Assembly: GCA_031310005.1 (NCBI GenBank)
Contig: CM062384.1
Span: forward strand, 2,294,001 to 2,358,000
Direction: 5' to 3'
Length of the DNA stretch: 64,000 nt
Source of the DNA: Dactylellina haptotyla
Taxonomy: Eukaryota; Ascomycota; Orbiliomycetes; Orbiliales; Orbiliaceae
Below are positions 1-12,191 of the stretch, piece by piece. A program made the position numbers and the translations under genes. Each line of letters starts with the position of its first letter. Position 1 is the first letter of the stretch. The notes under the pieces are model-generated. The model was not told the DNA's origin and did not search any database. It was given only the letters and a program-made list of their open reading frames with translations.

Positions 1-1590
1 AGTTAGCGATTCAGACTTCGAGGTTGCAAGGATCGAAGAGAAACGACGACGACACGATGTGATGGCACATGTTCACGCATTCGGTGAAGTTGCACCTGCT
101 GCTGCTGGTATCATTCATTACGGTGTCTGTCAATCCACAGCTTTCATATTTTCTTATACAACTTATCTGACATGTTGGAAATAGGCGACGAGTTGCTACG
201 TCACTGACAATGCGGAGCTGATGCTCATGAGAGATGCATTGAACCTTCTCCTCCCCAAGTTGGCTAAGGTTATCAATAACTTGGCCCAGTTTGCCGTGCA
301 GTGGAAGTCCCTTCCGACTCTAGCACATACACATCTTCAACCTGGTTCGTATCTAAATTCTCTTTACATTTTTTGGTTGAAATACTCGCTAATGCCAGCC
401 CCATACAGCTCAATTGATCACAGTTGGAAAGCGAGCGGCTCAATGGGCTCAGGATCTCATGTTCGACTTGGAGATAATTGAAGGTGTGCGAGATGGCCTC
501 AAGTTCCGCGGTGCACAAGGAACAACAGGAACCCAGGCTTCCTTCTTGGAGATCTTCAACAATGACGACGTCAAATGCGACCAACTAAATGACCTGCTCT
601 GTAAGAAGGCGGGCTTTGCCAGCTGCTACGATGTTTCAACACAGACCTACACCCGCAAGGTCGACTTAATAGTTTCTAACGCCCTTGCCGGTCTTGGAGC
701 GAGCACTCACAAGATCTGTGGTGACATCCGTCATTTGATGGCATGGAAGGAAGTCGAGGAGCCGTTCGAGAAGGATCAAATTGGGTCCTCTGCTATGGTA
801 TGGTTTAAACTTTGGTTTGCGAATAAACCGCGTAGCTTGCGATTACTAACTTCGTGGGCTCATAGGCATATAAACGTAATCCTGTAAGGTTCAAACCTTT
901 TCACTATTCATAACTCTGGCTTACCCTCTGAGTAGATGCGTTCCGAGAGACTTTGCAGTCTTTCACGTGAACTGATGTCCAAACCACCCAGCTTTGCCAA
1001 CACCTTGTCCACCCAATGGATGGAACGTACCCTAGATGACAGTGCTATTCGCAGGTATGTCTCCACCAAAAAAAAAAAAAAAAAAAAACCTATGCCCTCT
1101 GTTATTAAACCGATATACTAATCCACAATCTGATAGAATCGATATTCCCGAGATGTTCCTCCTCGCTGATGCCATCCTCCTTGGTCTTGACAATGTGTCG
1201 AACGGACTGGTCGTATATCCAGAGCGTATCAACGCCCGTGTCCAGGAAGAACTTCCGTTCATGATTACTGAAACGGTCATCATGAGACTTGTGGCTAAGG
1301 GAGAGTCAAGGCAAGAGGCACACGAGCAGATCCGAGTGCTGTCTCACCAAGCCAGCGATGTTGTCAAGAACCAGGGTAAACCCAACGACATGGTTTCGAG
1401 AATCAAAGCTGCCAAGTTCTTTGCACCGATCTGGGCTGAACTCGATGGGTTGTTGAAGGCTGAGCTGTATACAGGTCGTAGCGCGGATATCGTCGAACGG
1501 TTCTGCGGAAAGGGCGGTGTGTTGGAAGCAAAGCTTAAGCCGTATATGGAGTTTATTGAGGGATCGGCAACGGCAGAATTGATGGTGTAG
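1..1590 (+). CDS. ADE13: Adenylosuccinate lyase (3' part, 5' end outside window)
   Basis: This enzyme removes fumarate from SAICAR and from adenylosuccinate, two steps of purine/AMP synthesis in the cytosol. The spliced product contains [18 protein letters not shown] and the fumarase/ASL signature SSAMAYKRNPMRSE, and ends ...TAELMV. Exons that keep phase: <1-124, 185-344, 409-797, 866-883, 936-1054, 1137-1590. The 866-883 exon is only 18 nt and encodes AYKRNP, the core of the active-site signature, so skipping it would remove the signature without shifting frame. All introns are GT-AG. The last intron holds a run of 21 A. The N-terminal part lies upstream of the window. Family assignment is secure from the motifs; exon edges rest on phase and conserved residues. 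Confidence 0.95.
1068..1088. repeat. A21 homopolymer in the last ADE13 intron
   Basis: An uninterrupted run of 21 A lies just after the donor site of the intron 1055-1136. It is a mononucleotide microsatellite and probably length-variable. Confidence 0.9.
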
Positions 1591-2060
1591 GAAGGAGAAG
1601 GGAGTGCTTTCCCGTGGGATCAGTCTACCTCTTGGAGTATTTCCCTCGTAGGTCTACAAAAAAGTTATTTTGTTAAGTATATGATTGGAATTATTCTAGA
1701 CATGAACAAAGAAACATCACACACTAGTTCTCTTTCCTCCGAGATTCCTGGATAGGCACGCTCCCCGGTTACAGGTGCGATCGTAGATGGCGAAAGCACT
1801 GGCATGCTACAAGTGATACAGGTCCATGGCATTGCTATCGATGCCATGTGTTTTTAATTGGGTTTATTCTTAGTTTCCAAATATTGCAAATATTTCGAGC
1901 TAAAACTACAAAGTATCCATCAGTTAGATATATTAAAGAAAGGGACTATAATACAATTAATCGCTGGGCAACTTGTAGACGTGCATATACGCTGACAGTT
2001 ACCCGCCGCCTGTGTGATCAGTAACATCACCTCCAACGCAACAGCGGGGACCGCAACACA
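1591..2060. other. Intergenic, no gene seen
   Basis: 3' flank of ADE13. It is AT-rich and the short ORFs show no recognisable protein. I see no RNA gene or repeat. Confidence 0.6.
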
Positions 2061-2473
2061 ATGCCGTCAAATACAGGTAATGCCCAACCACCGTCGCACA
2101 GGAATTTGAAATTTGAACCCTTCTCTTCTCTGTGGCGATTACTAACATTTGAGTAGCGTCACCGCTTTCTTGCCTAATGGCCGGTTTCATCATTCATGTC
2201 GATACCTCCGAGTGCACCTATTTTGGTCAAGCCGCTGCCCAACGAGGGATCAGAAAGGTTTGTCTGGGCAGCTTGGCTCGACTCAGCCGCACAGTAAACC
2301 CATGCACGGTCGGGGCAAAAATAGCAGCCGCTTCGCAGCTGATTTGTTGGTTGCGAACCAGACAATCCTTTTTTGCCTATTCTGGCTCCAGCGAAAAACT
2401 CCACCATGGCGGGGGTCTAGCTCTTCTGCTTCCAAATCACGAAGGAACCAAGAGGGAACACTGGTTCGCCTAG
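2061..2473 (+). CDS. Candidate small spliced gene of unknown function
   Basis: An ATG at 2061 followed by a 16-nt exon (2061-2076), a good-looking intron (2077-2156: GTAATG donor, ACTAAC branch site, TAG acceptor) and exon 2157-2473 gives an open frame of 110 residues starting MPSNTASPLSC. The intron joins the short exon in phase to the longest + ORF here. The predicted protein has no domain I recognise, no signal peptide and unremarkable composition, so this could equally be a spliced non-coding transcript or chance. The call rests mainly on the quality of the intron signals. Confidence 0.25.
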
Positions 2474-3311
2474 ACGGGCGATGCTTGATAGCATTCGACG
2501 ATAGCGCACGAGCATCCTTGGACAGTTGCACCAAAGGGGAGACAACAGCGAGCGTGAAGCTGGAACCGCCCCCCTTCGCTCCGCTCTTCGCGTCGAGATA
2601 GGGAGAGACAAAGGAAGGCATGACAGGGACCAGCAAAAGATATTGACTTATGCGAGATTCACTCACAATGCTTTGTGGTTTGCCTTGCTCCGTAACGGTG
2701 ACGAGCGAGAGTGGGGTCGATTGCCATCCCTCCTCTTCCTCTTACCTCCTTGCAGACGCACGTTCAGAATGGTGTACCAGAATTAGAGATACATACCCTG
2801 TCAGTTACATTTTAAGGTCATTAATCCGTCCGACATCCTTTAACCTATTCTGAGCAAGTCGCTTCGCGACAAGCTGACAGTTCAAGTTCCAAATTCGAAC
2901 GGCTGAAGGAGACATCCAAAAAAAAAAGTCTGCCTGCGAACAATACAATACATATTATAGAAATACAAAGGCGCAGGTCCTAGAACTCTTTCCTTCTGAG
3001 GATTTCTTCCCTCTTCCCTCTCCTTCTTTCCGACTCCGCTGCACCATCATCATTCCTCTCGATTCGGGATACTACATATGCATGTGCCGTAGCGATAAGC
3101 AGCAGAGATAGCTGAGGCAGCTTTGAGCCCCATTTTCCGTGCCGCGTTTTCTCGCCCAGTGAAAGCCGAGAGCTTCCCACCAGCCCGGGCTTCCTACCAA
3201 TCCCACCACTTCCCGAACCTCAAACAATCCCAATTACTTTCCAACAACCTTCAAACAAAGGTCGAAATATCCTGTGAGACCTTTTACCGCCTGTGATCTC
3301 ACGATATCACC
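2474..3311. other. Intergenic / promoter of the DUF3433-type gene
   Basis: Several mutually overlapping short ORFs are present, none convincing. The last 150 bases before 3312 are rich in CAA/CCA runs and look like a fungal 5' leader. A short A-run lies at about 2920-2930. Confidence 0.5.
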
Positions 3312-6083
3312 ATGGACCACCATGAGCCGTGGGACCCAACAGGGAACTACAACTTCCCTCCCCAACAGAACGTTTCGAGTCAGCCAACAGCGACAACACA
3401 AAACCCAGAACAAGCTGCGCCGGAAACCCCCTCCACCAGACCCACGAGACCTACATATACACCTTCTACCTCGACATCCTCGATCCCTCAATACCATGCT
3501 GGTAGCGGAGACCATTCTCATCTACCTAGAATCAACAGACGTCCTGTTGGTGGCTCGAAAACACCGTCTGAAGAGAGTAATTCGCCTACTGGAACCGCAG
3601 AAACTGGCACAGGTACCACAGATTCGCGCCAGAGGTCGGGTACACCTGCGGACGAAGAACATTACGAAGGATACTACGATTACCCGAGCCATTACGGCTC
3701 CTCAGACTTCGGAGCGTCCTCAAATTTATTCCCCAGCCGAGAGGCTGCACCCGTCAGAATATCCTCGCCGGCTTTTGATAGCGCGGGAAACCCGCAGTCG
3801 CCCGACGATGCGGATCCGGAAAGAGGACGAGTTTCGATAGCTGCTATTGCGGCCGGTGTTATTGGCGCGGGGGCTGCTATTCAGGGAAATATCACTCAAA
3901 ACTCGGGTGGCCAGCCAGGGTTCCTGCAACCTGCCTATGGAGGCGGTGATGTCATTCGAAAACCGACGATGGCTAGGAGGTTATTCGATCGCGGAAGCTC
4001 GACGTTACAGAGGATGAAAACTGGAGCGGCGAATAGAAAACCCGGAGAAGCTGGTTCCTATGCAAAACTTGGAGACGGTGAAGAAGACGAAGATACCGAG
4101 TATGGAGCTGGATGTAAGGATATAGCACCACTGCCCATGTTTTCTATTATTTGCAACTCTGGCTAACTGAAATTTTAGTCGATGTATCATCATACGATAG
4201 CTTTCCTTCGTTTTACGATGACAAAGCATCAAAAACTTCTTATGGTTCTCGAGGAATCGAACTTCGAGGACTGAAGCATCAAGGCAGCGCATTTGATCTG
4301 AGTATGCAATATTTCTGGAACGCCTATCAGTCCTGCTGAATAGCATGCTAACAAAAGCTTCTATTTAGGTGACCACGAACATTCCTTTTCGCTGAGAAGC
4401 GGCGGAACCTTTCACGGACAAGATCTTGCTATCCCCATCGATCTTGATCCACCAAACTGGAGGCCGTGGGAGATGGACTGGCCTTATCTCACGTTTCTGA
4501 ACGTATTAACTTTTGCGCTCGCAGGCTTGACAGAATACCTCATCCAACTTTCAGACTCCATCGGAACGAAAGGTCTAATCCAGTATCAGAGTGCGCGCAA
4601 CGTTCCGATCGACCAGTGGATTGCGTGGAAGTATGTTCCAACGGTCGTTGGTGTGGTTTTCGGTGTTTTATGGCAAGTTACGGACACCGAAGTCAAGCGG
4701 AACGAGCCTTATTACCAAATGTCGAAGCCAAATGGTGCTATTGCAAAATACTCACTTAATGTGGACTATTTTGAGTTCCTTAGCTTCCTGACTCCATTCC
4801 AAGGTGTTCGATACCGACAGTGGGCAGTCTCCTGCAGTGCCGTGTGCTATTTCCTTTCTTACGCTATCATTCCTAATTTACTTGGTTCACTGCTCGACAC
4901 AGAAGATTTCAGCCCGCAAGAACTGGAGGCAAATAAACAAATTGGTAATTTAAATGAGAAGTATCTGAGAGTCGATAATCGATACGCTCGTCCGCTAGAA
5001 GCCATGTTCATTTTGGTTGGTTTATTTGGAGTATGTTTGCAGGTTCTTTTGATCCGCCGAAAGAGTGGTCTCGTTGGTGACGTTTCTGGTATTGCCGGTA
5101 TCGCAGCTATGGCCAATAAATCCCACATCCTCATGGATTTTAAGGGACTCGATGAGGCTGATGAAAGGCAAATCCACGAACATCTCTCGAAGCGACGCTA
5201 CCGCCTTCACAAAATGTCTCTGTATCTCGGTGCCGATGTCGCGATGGCGGAACGTCCGGAATTCCACGAATCTAAGCGCAAGAAGATCAAGAAGGAGTCT
5301 CCTAATCACCCCATTTTTACTCTGTTCACCGCCATTCCTCTCGCTCTCTTCTTTGTTGCAATCTTGGCTATCATGCCTATTCTTTCGTTCACCGCCAGCG
5401 GCAAGGCCTTCATCCAAAAGGTCCCATTCACTGCTATTTTTCTCGGTGTCGTCATCAAATCCATTTGGGAGGTTCTCGACAAACAACTCCGTATCATTCA
5501 ACCGTTCCGCACCCTTAGCGAGGGCAATTCGCGTCCAAACATCCTCACGCTCGATTATACTGGTACAATCCCAGGATGGGTTACCGTCAAGGCGATACAA
5601 AACCGCCACTGGCTGTTGGCGCTTGTAACTTTCGACTCCGTTCTAATTGAGGTGTTCACTGTCACCACTGGTTCTTTCTTGAATCGTTCCGCCTCGGACG
5701 AAGAAACCGACACCTCGATCAGAGTCTCTTTCTCGCTTGCGACCGCTATCACCAGCATTCTTTTGGCAACCCTCTTCCTGGTTATCCAGCGCCGACGCAA
5801 GCCTTTCCTCCCCAGACAGCCCGGTACCATCGCCTCGGTCCTGACGTTCATCCACCAGAGTAAGATGGTGACGGACTTTGAGAAGATGGAGGATTGGCCG
5901 ACGTATAAGCGAGAAGCCAAGCTGATGGAAATCAACAAGCGATATGCGTTCGGTTGGTTCAGTGGCAGAGATAAAGAGATCCACTTGGGTATTGATCAGT
6001 GCCCGATCAGCAGTAAATACGAGTACGGCAAAGACTACAAGAAGGGTGTCGTGGCTACTGTTGGCGATTACGAGTATTACTGA
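3312..6083 (+). CDS. DUF3433-type multi-pass membrane protein
   Basis: Exons 3312-4113, 4179-4301 and 4369-6083 join in phase to give 879 residues. The second intron carries a clear TGCTAAC branch site. The first ~330 residues are hydrophilic, Pro/Ser/Thr-rich and probably disordered (starting MDHHEPWDPTGNY), with a small Ala/Gly-rich patch around AAIAAGVIGAGAAIQ. The rest has about eight hydrophobic segments, for example FLNVLTFALAGLTEYLIQL, VPTVVGVVFGVLWQV, ALFFVAILAIMPILSF and SLATAITSILLATLFLVI. The pattern of paired membrane segments with a WIAWKYVPT stretch matches my recollection of fungal DUF3433 proteins. Their biochemical role is unknown, so I assign none. It converges on the PARP-finger gene at 7064. 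Confidence 0.85.
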
Positions 6084-7063
6084 TCTTACCTCTATTTTTC
6101 GCCCCGTTCCGAAATTCCTTTTTTTATTTTATTTATGTCTTTACAATACGGATAGGCACATGCGATTATGAGGCAATGTCCCCCCCACCCAATATTTTTT
6201 CTTTTTTTTATATTTTCTTTTCTTTCCTTAAGGGTTTTCGGGGAATATGATATGATATCTTCGGTCATTTTTTATTATATATACTATAGGTACTGGCATA
6301 TATCGTTAGCGTAATGAAAATTTTGCGCTAGAGATTTGTTTGGATATTTCCTTTTACTTTACTACCACTTGAAAGCATATTTTGGGAAACAGGAGTTTTT
6401 AGTTTATTTTTTGTACCCTTTTTTTTTCCTTTTTAAATGTTGATGTCAGCTGCTTTGTATTCTCACACTGGCGTTTCTATTCTCATTTATTAGTGAAAAC
6501 GGCACCTACCTTAAAGATAGTATCTAAATATTCGAAAAGAAAAAGGGGAACGATTGAATAGCATTTTGTTTATAGGCAGGGTCTATAGAAAATAATTTAC
6601 AAACATCTCAAAAATCTCACAATTCTTCAATCGGCGGGTGAACTTGTATCCTTCGTATGACTTAAAAGGCATCCGAATGATGTTAAACGTATTGATGTGT
6701 AATTTAATAATCAGTCCTATCTGTGTCTTGATGAAAACGGTTAAACGTACATGAGAAGTGTAAGTGAGTAAAGCGAGGAAGGTTCCGGTAAAGGAAAGGG
6801 TAAGAAAAAAGATATGCCCAGCATGCGGTAAATATTCAAGCATTAGAAAAATGATAATGTGAAAATTTCGAAGACAGGAGGCGAGAGGGAGAACACGGCG
6901 GAAAATAGAGAAGAAAAGAGAGGCAAGATACGGTGACAGGTTTTAACGCGGTAGGAAAAGATGAGAAGTTCGAACAGTGGTAATGCAGTTTAATCTGTCG
7001 ACGATGTGTTAGATTTATCAAGGACACAGCGAACATGGATAGGTGACAACTTACCAAGATGGT
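6084..7063. other. Convergent intergenic region, T-rich 3' flanks
   Basis: Contains T-rich runs (about 6118-6440) typical of fungal 3' ends. No gene is seen. On the minus strand just past the PARP-finger stop codon there is a GTAAGT donor-like site (near 7050), which could mark a 3' UTR intron. Confidence 0.6.
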
Positions 7064-8618
7064 TTATCCGCGCTTTGGACGGCCACGGCCACCTTTGGCC
7101 TTCGCAGGGGCGGGTTCTGCCTCTTCGGCGGCGGCGGTTTCGTCCTTACCTGCTATGGTGGCCTTAGCACCGCGGCCCTTCTTCTTTGGTGGTTCTTCCT
7201 TAGCGGGCTCCTCTGCTTCGACTTCCTCTGCTTTCTCAGCATCATCCTTCTTGGTAGCACGGCCGCGACCTTTCTTAGCAGATGTGGGCTCTTCGGGCTT
7301 GTCTTCCTTTGCTTTTGCAGCTTTAGCTCCCTTCTTTTTGGGAGCCGGGGCTTCTTCACCGTTGGGAGCATCTGGGAGGACCTCTTCGGCTACCGGTTCA
7401 GCTTTCTTAGCTTTCTTGGAACCGCGAGCGGCAGGCTTGGAGATTGCTATTTCACCGAGCGTATCGTCGCCGTTGATCTCTGGCTCTGGCTCCTCAGAGA
7501 CCTTGGCCTTTTTTGTGGCACGTCCCTTCTTAGCTGGGGCGGCAGGTTTGGGGGCCTCTGGCTCTTCTTCTTGTTTTTCCTCTTCAGCGGCAGCCTTGCG
7601 CTTTCGTGGAGCGGCTTTCTTTGGAGCTAGCTCTTCTTCTTTCTTGGCGGCCTTTTTAGGGGCAGCAGCTTTCTTTGTCTTCTTGGGAGCGGGTTCTTCT
7701 GGCTCTTGCTCTTCTTCGACTGGTTCAGCAGCCTTCTTTCCTTTCTTCTTCGGAGCAGGAGTAGCTTCTTCTTCTTCTTTGTCTTCCTTCACGGCAGCGG
7801 CTTTTCTCTTCTTGGGAGCAGCGGCTTCCTTTTCTTCTTTCTTGGGTGCCTTCTCCTTCTTTGGAGCTGCCTTCTTCTTTTTGGGGGCTCTTTATATATA
7901 TGTTAGCTTTTGAGGAATCTGTAAATGTGTGTATTTGTGGTTGCAACTTACTCTTCCTCTTCCTCTTCCTCATCGTCTTCTTCATCTTTTGCAGCCTTCT
8001 TCTTACCACCCTTGGTGACATCGCCCTGTTGCCGGTTAGTATTTATTTCATGGAAATTGATAAACTGGGCAGTTACTTACTCCGGTCCAGAATTCATCGG
8101 GGACCTTGCCGTCCGCGATACTCTGGGTTATGATCTCTTTGGATTTCTCGTCGAGATCCTCGAAGCCATCCAGCTGTTGGACGTCACCGTCAATAGCCTT
8201 GGAGACATTTCCAATGACTTGTGGGGTGGCACATCCCCTTGTTTACAGGTTAGCATATGATGTATATAAACAATAGATATAGGCATAATAAAGTATTGGA
8301 AAGAGAGGTTGATGGATTATGATGGTGACTTACCAATGACGCCATTGAAAGCTGGAGAATTGGGCTGTTTCCACCCATGTTCCGAGTCTCAATTCACCTT
8401 TTGCGATCTTGTTCTTTTCTTTAGAACAGTTAGAGCCCTTGCAACCGGCTCTTCCCTGGGTTGCGATTTCTATCAATTTTCAATTGTTCAGAGTTAGAAA
8501 ATAATAATAATAATAAGGATAGTAAGGGTTATATATGGACAGTTGAGTTGTCCAGATGCTATTGGTGATATCGGAAAGTGTGATATCATTTTGTGTACTT
8601 ACCAACGCGGTATGGCAT
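7064..8618 (-). CDS. PARP-type zinc-finger protein with Lys/Ala/Glu-rich AT-hook tail
   Basis: Five exons on minus (8618-8603, 8469-8334, 8237-8081, 8025-7952, 7889-7064) splice in phase to 402 residues. The first coding exon is only 16 nt (MPYRV). Residues 1-100 match a PARP-type zinc finger, with Cys15, Cys20, His50 and Cys53 as likely zinc ligands in the fungal arrangement GRAGCKGSNC...RHWGC; this fold binds DNA strand breaks. The remaining ~280 residues are almost entirely Lys, Ala, Pro and Glu, like a histone H1 tail, and contain GRGR/RGRPK AT-hook cores, the last at the C-terminus (GGRGRPKRG). There is no WGR or ADP-ribosyltransferase domain. A nuclear, chromatin-binding role is inferred. 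Similar stand-alone PARP-finger proteins occur in other fungi. Confidence 0.9.
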
Positions 8619-10140
8619 TTTTTGGAGATTTCGGAAACGGAACGTCAAACAGATATATTAAAAATTGGATAGGAAATCACGAGGTCTTTGAGATGAAGAT
8701 GCAAATGTTAGATTCACGAGATGAAGATGATTGAGAATATGAGTTTTCCAGCATCGGGAGAGAACAGTATATCATTCATTGCCCCGCGGTTTCGAAAGGG
8801 ATGAATGATGATGATGATAACAGTTGCAAAGTTGCAGGTCGAGAACAGAGACTGCCAACTCACAACTTTTTTTTGTGGTCTCTCTCCCTCCCGCGAACTG
8901 CACCGTTGCAGAGAAGGGTACTTACTTTTCCGGGGCTGAAAAACTGAAGAACGAAGCACAGCTCCGGTGGATTCAGATGCTCGAGATATCGGGCGAGCAG
9001 CCTTTCAAGTCTGGTAGAAATTGGAGCAGTGGTTGTTTTGTTTTGGGGAAGATAGGGAAAAGGGAGGGCGATGGGAGGAGTGGAAAGAGGAAAGGTGGGA
9101 GGCCGGTTGGAGACTGACACGCGTTTGAATTTTCTCCAAGAAACGGGCCCGCCAAAACCACAACCGCAACACACCCGCCGGCGAACTCGCCTCGAAACAC
9201 TGGAGATTTTAATGCGGGTGCGCTATTCAAAGCATTATCAGACGATGTGTTTTCGAATATAGATCCCGGATCGAATCTTATATATCGTCCTTTCTTTTTC
9301 CTAATTTTTTTATGCGTTTCCGTTTTGCCTTTTGTTTGTTTGTTCGATCTGGGAATCCGACAGGATCTCAAACCTGGAACGGTGCAGGTCAGCCGGGTGG
9401 CCAAGGCTCGCTCAGGCGTGGGAACCTCGAGTTCGTGAGTCAAATGGCAAGGCTCTACGCGTCACTGTCGGCCCGGAATAAGTAGGTATTAGAGCCTTTG
9501 GTATCACATGGCCGAGTACACCTGCCGGAGTGCAATTCGTGGGTATTAATTATACCTTGTTATTTTTCTCAGAACCCGTTGTCGCATACGATATATATTT
9601 GGGGGTTTTTACGGTAGATATAACTACGGCCACTTGGGCGACAAGCGACATTTATATATCATGATATCATTATACGACGCCCAATTTGAAACACTTCCGT
9701 TTATGGATCCCCTCTGAGCTATAGATGTTTCAGGTGTAATGTTGATATAATTTAGTCTCCTCAAACAAGACGTCAAGAAATGGCTTTAGAATAGAGTGTA
9801 TAAATGTATCTGAGATTTAAATGAAAGGGTATATAAATTCTTTTAGAAGTCTGGAATCCAAATCGATATCAGAGCTGCAACTATGTATCCTAGAATAAGA
9901 CGCTTCTCGATCAACCTCAACATACATTTTTATCTGCTCAATCTGTAATATATATCATCTTTTGGCAGAGATGTGACATCTGACAGAACATCTCCAGAAC
10001 ATCTCTTGGAAGGTCACTCGATCGGAGTACAAAAGTCGTGCTGGCCCGCGAGACAACAAAAAACAGTAATAAAGAAGATATCGTGTTGGGAGCGAATGCC
10101 AACAGAGTAAGAACGTCTATCTAGAAAATGTAATGATAAA
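8619..10140. other. Divergent intergenic region, no gene seen
   Basis: Holds the upstream regions of the PARP-finger gene (-) and the Kre9-like gene (+). A purine-rich stretch lies near 9045-9100. ORFs here are short and overlapping with no recognisable product. Confidence 0.55.
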
Positions 10141-10159
10141 TAGAAGGACCGTCTGCTTG

Positions 10160-10240
10160 CTTTGTCTTCTTCTCTTCCTCCCTCCTCCCTCCTCTTTCTC
10201 TCCCTCTTCATCACCGCCACCTCATCTATCTTCTGTGCAG
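10160..10240 (+). promoter_or_regulatory. Pyrimidine-rich promoter tract
   Basis: A CT tract (TTCTTCTCTTCCTCCCTCC and following) about 130-210 bases upstream of the ATG at 10369. Such tracts often lie next to transcription starts of well-expressed fungal genes. Confidence 0.5.
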
Positions 10241-10368
10241 CATTATTATCACTTTGGATCCATCTCCTTTGTCTTTGTCAGCTTCTTCTCCATTCTTATT
10301 TAGACGATAGACCATTCCTATTGCTTGCTTCTACATCTTGTCCCTTGACTAGATAACTCAATCTCACA

Positions 10369-11240
10369 ATGCGTTTCTTTACCTTCCTTCTCGCCGCCGT
10401 CCTGGCGCTTACTCCTTCCTTTGTCCTCGCTGAGTTCAACGAGAACGCCTTTACCGCCCCCCTTGCCGGTGATATTGTCACCGTCGGGAAGCCCTTCCAA
10501 GTCCGATGGATCAACCTCGATGGTGGTATCATCAACCTTGTTCTCGTTCGTGGTGATCCTGCCAATGTTAAGACCATTAGTGCCATCGCAGGTAAGTTTT
10601 ATCATCATCGTCATAAAGAGTTCATCTCACATCTTCAATTCTCATTCTGATTTTGGCAGCCGGAATCCCCAACACGGGTGTCTTCAATTGGAACGTCCCA
10701 GAGGCCCTGGAGCCTAGAGACGACTACGCCATCGAAATCCAGGCTGGTGTCACGCGGAACTACACCCCTCTGTTCAAGGTCATCGCGGACCCCGGTCCCG
10801 GTCCTGACTCAACTGACTCTGGCACTTACGGCCCCCCTTCTGATCTGGTTGAAAAGACAACAGATAGCGGGGCTGTCCTCACCGAGTCTTATCCAATCGA
10901 CCCCACTACCGTTCAGACCGAAACCGCTATTGTCACTTCGGACACCACCCTAATCTTTCCAGTCCCTACTTCGGATGAGCCTGAAGCCACTGCTGCCACC
11001 ACCACCAGTGGAAAGATCATCACCTTGGACGCCAGCAACACTTACTCGATCACTACCATCACCTACCCGACTACCTTGGAGACCATGATCAACGGTAGCT
11101 CTACCACCTATGTTGGCAACGGCACCATGACGACCAGCTCTTTGATCTCTCCGACCTCTGGCAATGATGCCGGCCGTACCACTTCCGGTATTGTGGCGTA
11201 TCTGGCAATGCTTCTTGCGGTTCTCTGGATCATTATCTGA
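10369..11240 (+). CDS. Kre9/Knh1-like GPI-anchored Ser/Thr-rich protein
   Basis: Exons 10369-10591 and 10660-11240 give 267 residues. There is a clear signal peptide (MRFFTFLLAAVLALTPSFVLA), then a ~90-residue beta-sandwich-like domain (FTAPLAGDIVTVGKPFQVRW...GVFNWNVPEAL) of the Kre9/Knh1 N-terminal type, then a Ser/Thr-rich stalk of about 120 residues, and a C-terminal hydrophobic tail (SGIVAYLAMLLAVLWIII) preceded by small residues, as in GPI-anchored proteins. The family is linked to cell-wall beta-1,6-glucan assembly in yeast; in filamentous fungi such proteins are usually surface or secreted proteins of unknown role. The start is supported by the signal peptide and a CACAATG context. Confidence 0.88.
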
Positions 11241-12180
11241 CCAGACGGCCGATTAAATCAGGTTCGACCGGTTATATTCTCTACCAACCCTATGGATAAT
11301 ACTACTTTCCCGATTTTTTTGATGAGCCCAATTGATTCTTCCATTCTGATTATAATTATTATCAACATCATGTATGGATGATGTATACATACGTGTACCC
11401 ATTATCCTTAGATCCTGTTCTGTCTCTGTTATAGTATTGCTGGCATTGAGACCAACAGTACCCATACAGGCGAGCTGTCTACATGACGTTTCTTCTTTTC
11501 TTTGTATAACGTATCATTATTGTTAGTAACGGGATCAAAAACACAATAAAGGGCGTTCTTAATGATATTACAAATTAGAAAATTTTGTCGTATCTCGCTG
11601 GTGGTATTAACAGATCAAGGATCTCTCAACCACGAATTAATGTAGGACAAGATATAATTGATAAGGTCCCAAGAGTATACTAGTAACCCAGGTATGCAAA
11701 CTTACAATCGATATTACGGTCTTTCGGTTCCGAGTTTTTGTCAAGAGGCTTGGCTAGAGGATGGGGATTGAGATGGTATGTCTAGAGAGCTGCTACTAGA
11801 AATTGTTCGAAATACACTTATTTTGATTGATTGGATATAAACCAGTCCTCCTTATATTTTAAGTATCGTTAACCTAAATATTATTTTGACATTTGTTTCC
11901 TGGGTGTCCGCTCCTATCTGTAACTATCGTCTGCGTTCGCATGCGTTCTAGCATCTGGTAAACCCCGATTAACGCCGTCACTCCTTGCGGCCGCGCATTC
12001 ATAAAACCACTCAGTTTTGCTATCGAAGTTCATGGATGCATTTGAGGTTTTACGAGTTTGGTTTCGGGCCCATTGTTCTAGAGAATTAATAATGCAATTG
12101 GAGCGGAATTAAGAAAAAGGATTAGAAAGCAGGTGCTATTACTAATTACCATCATTTGAACGGACCAGCTCGAATTTGGC
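11241..12180. other. Intergenic, no gene seen
   Basis: AT-rich spacer between the Kre9-like gene and the aldo-keto reductase. No coding, RNA or repeat signal recognised. Confidence 0.55.
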
Positions 12181-12182
12181 TG

Positions 12183-12191
12183 TATATATAA
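12183..12191 (+). promoter_or_regulatory. TATA box of the aldo-keto reductase gene
   Basis: TATATATAA lies about 150 bases upstream of the ATG at 12343. Confidence 0.5.

Noticed and set aside
5022-5609. 195-codon minus ORF inside the DUF3433-type gene
   Set aside because: Antisense to a well-supported exon, with no own domain or promoter.
7059-7913. 284-codon + ORF rich in Ala/Ser/Phe
   Set aside because: Mirror image of the KAE-rich tail of the minus PARP-finger gene; composition is an antisense artefact.
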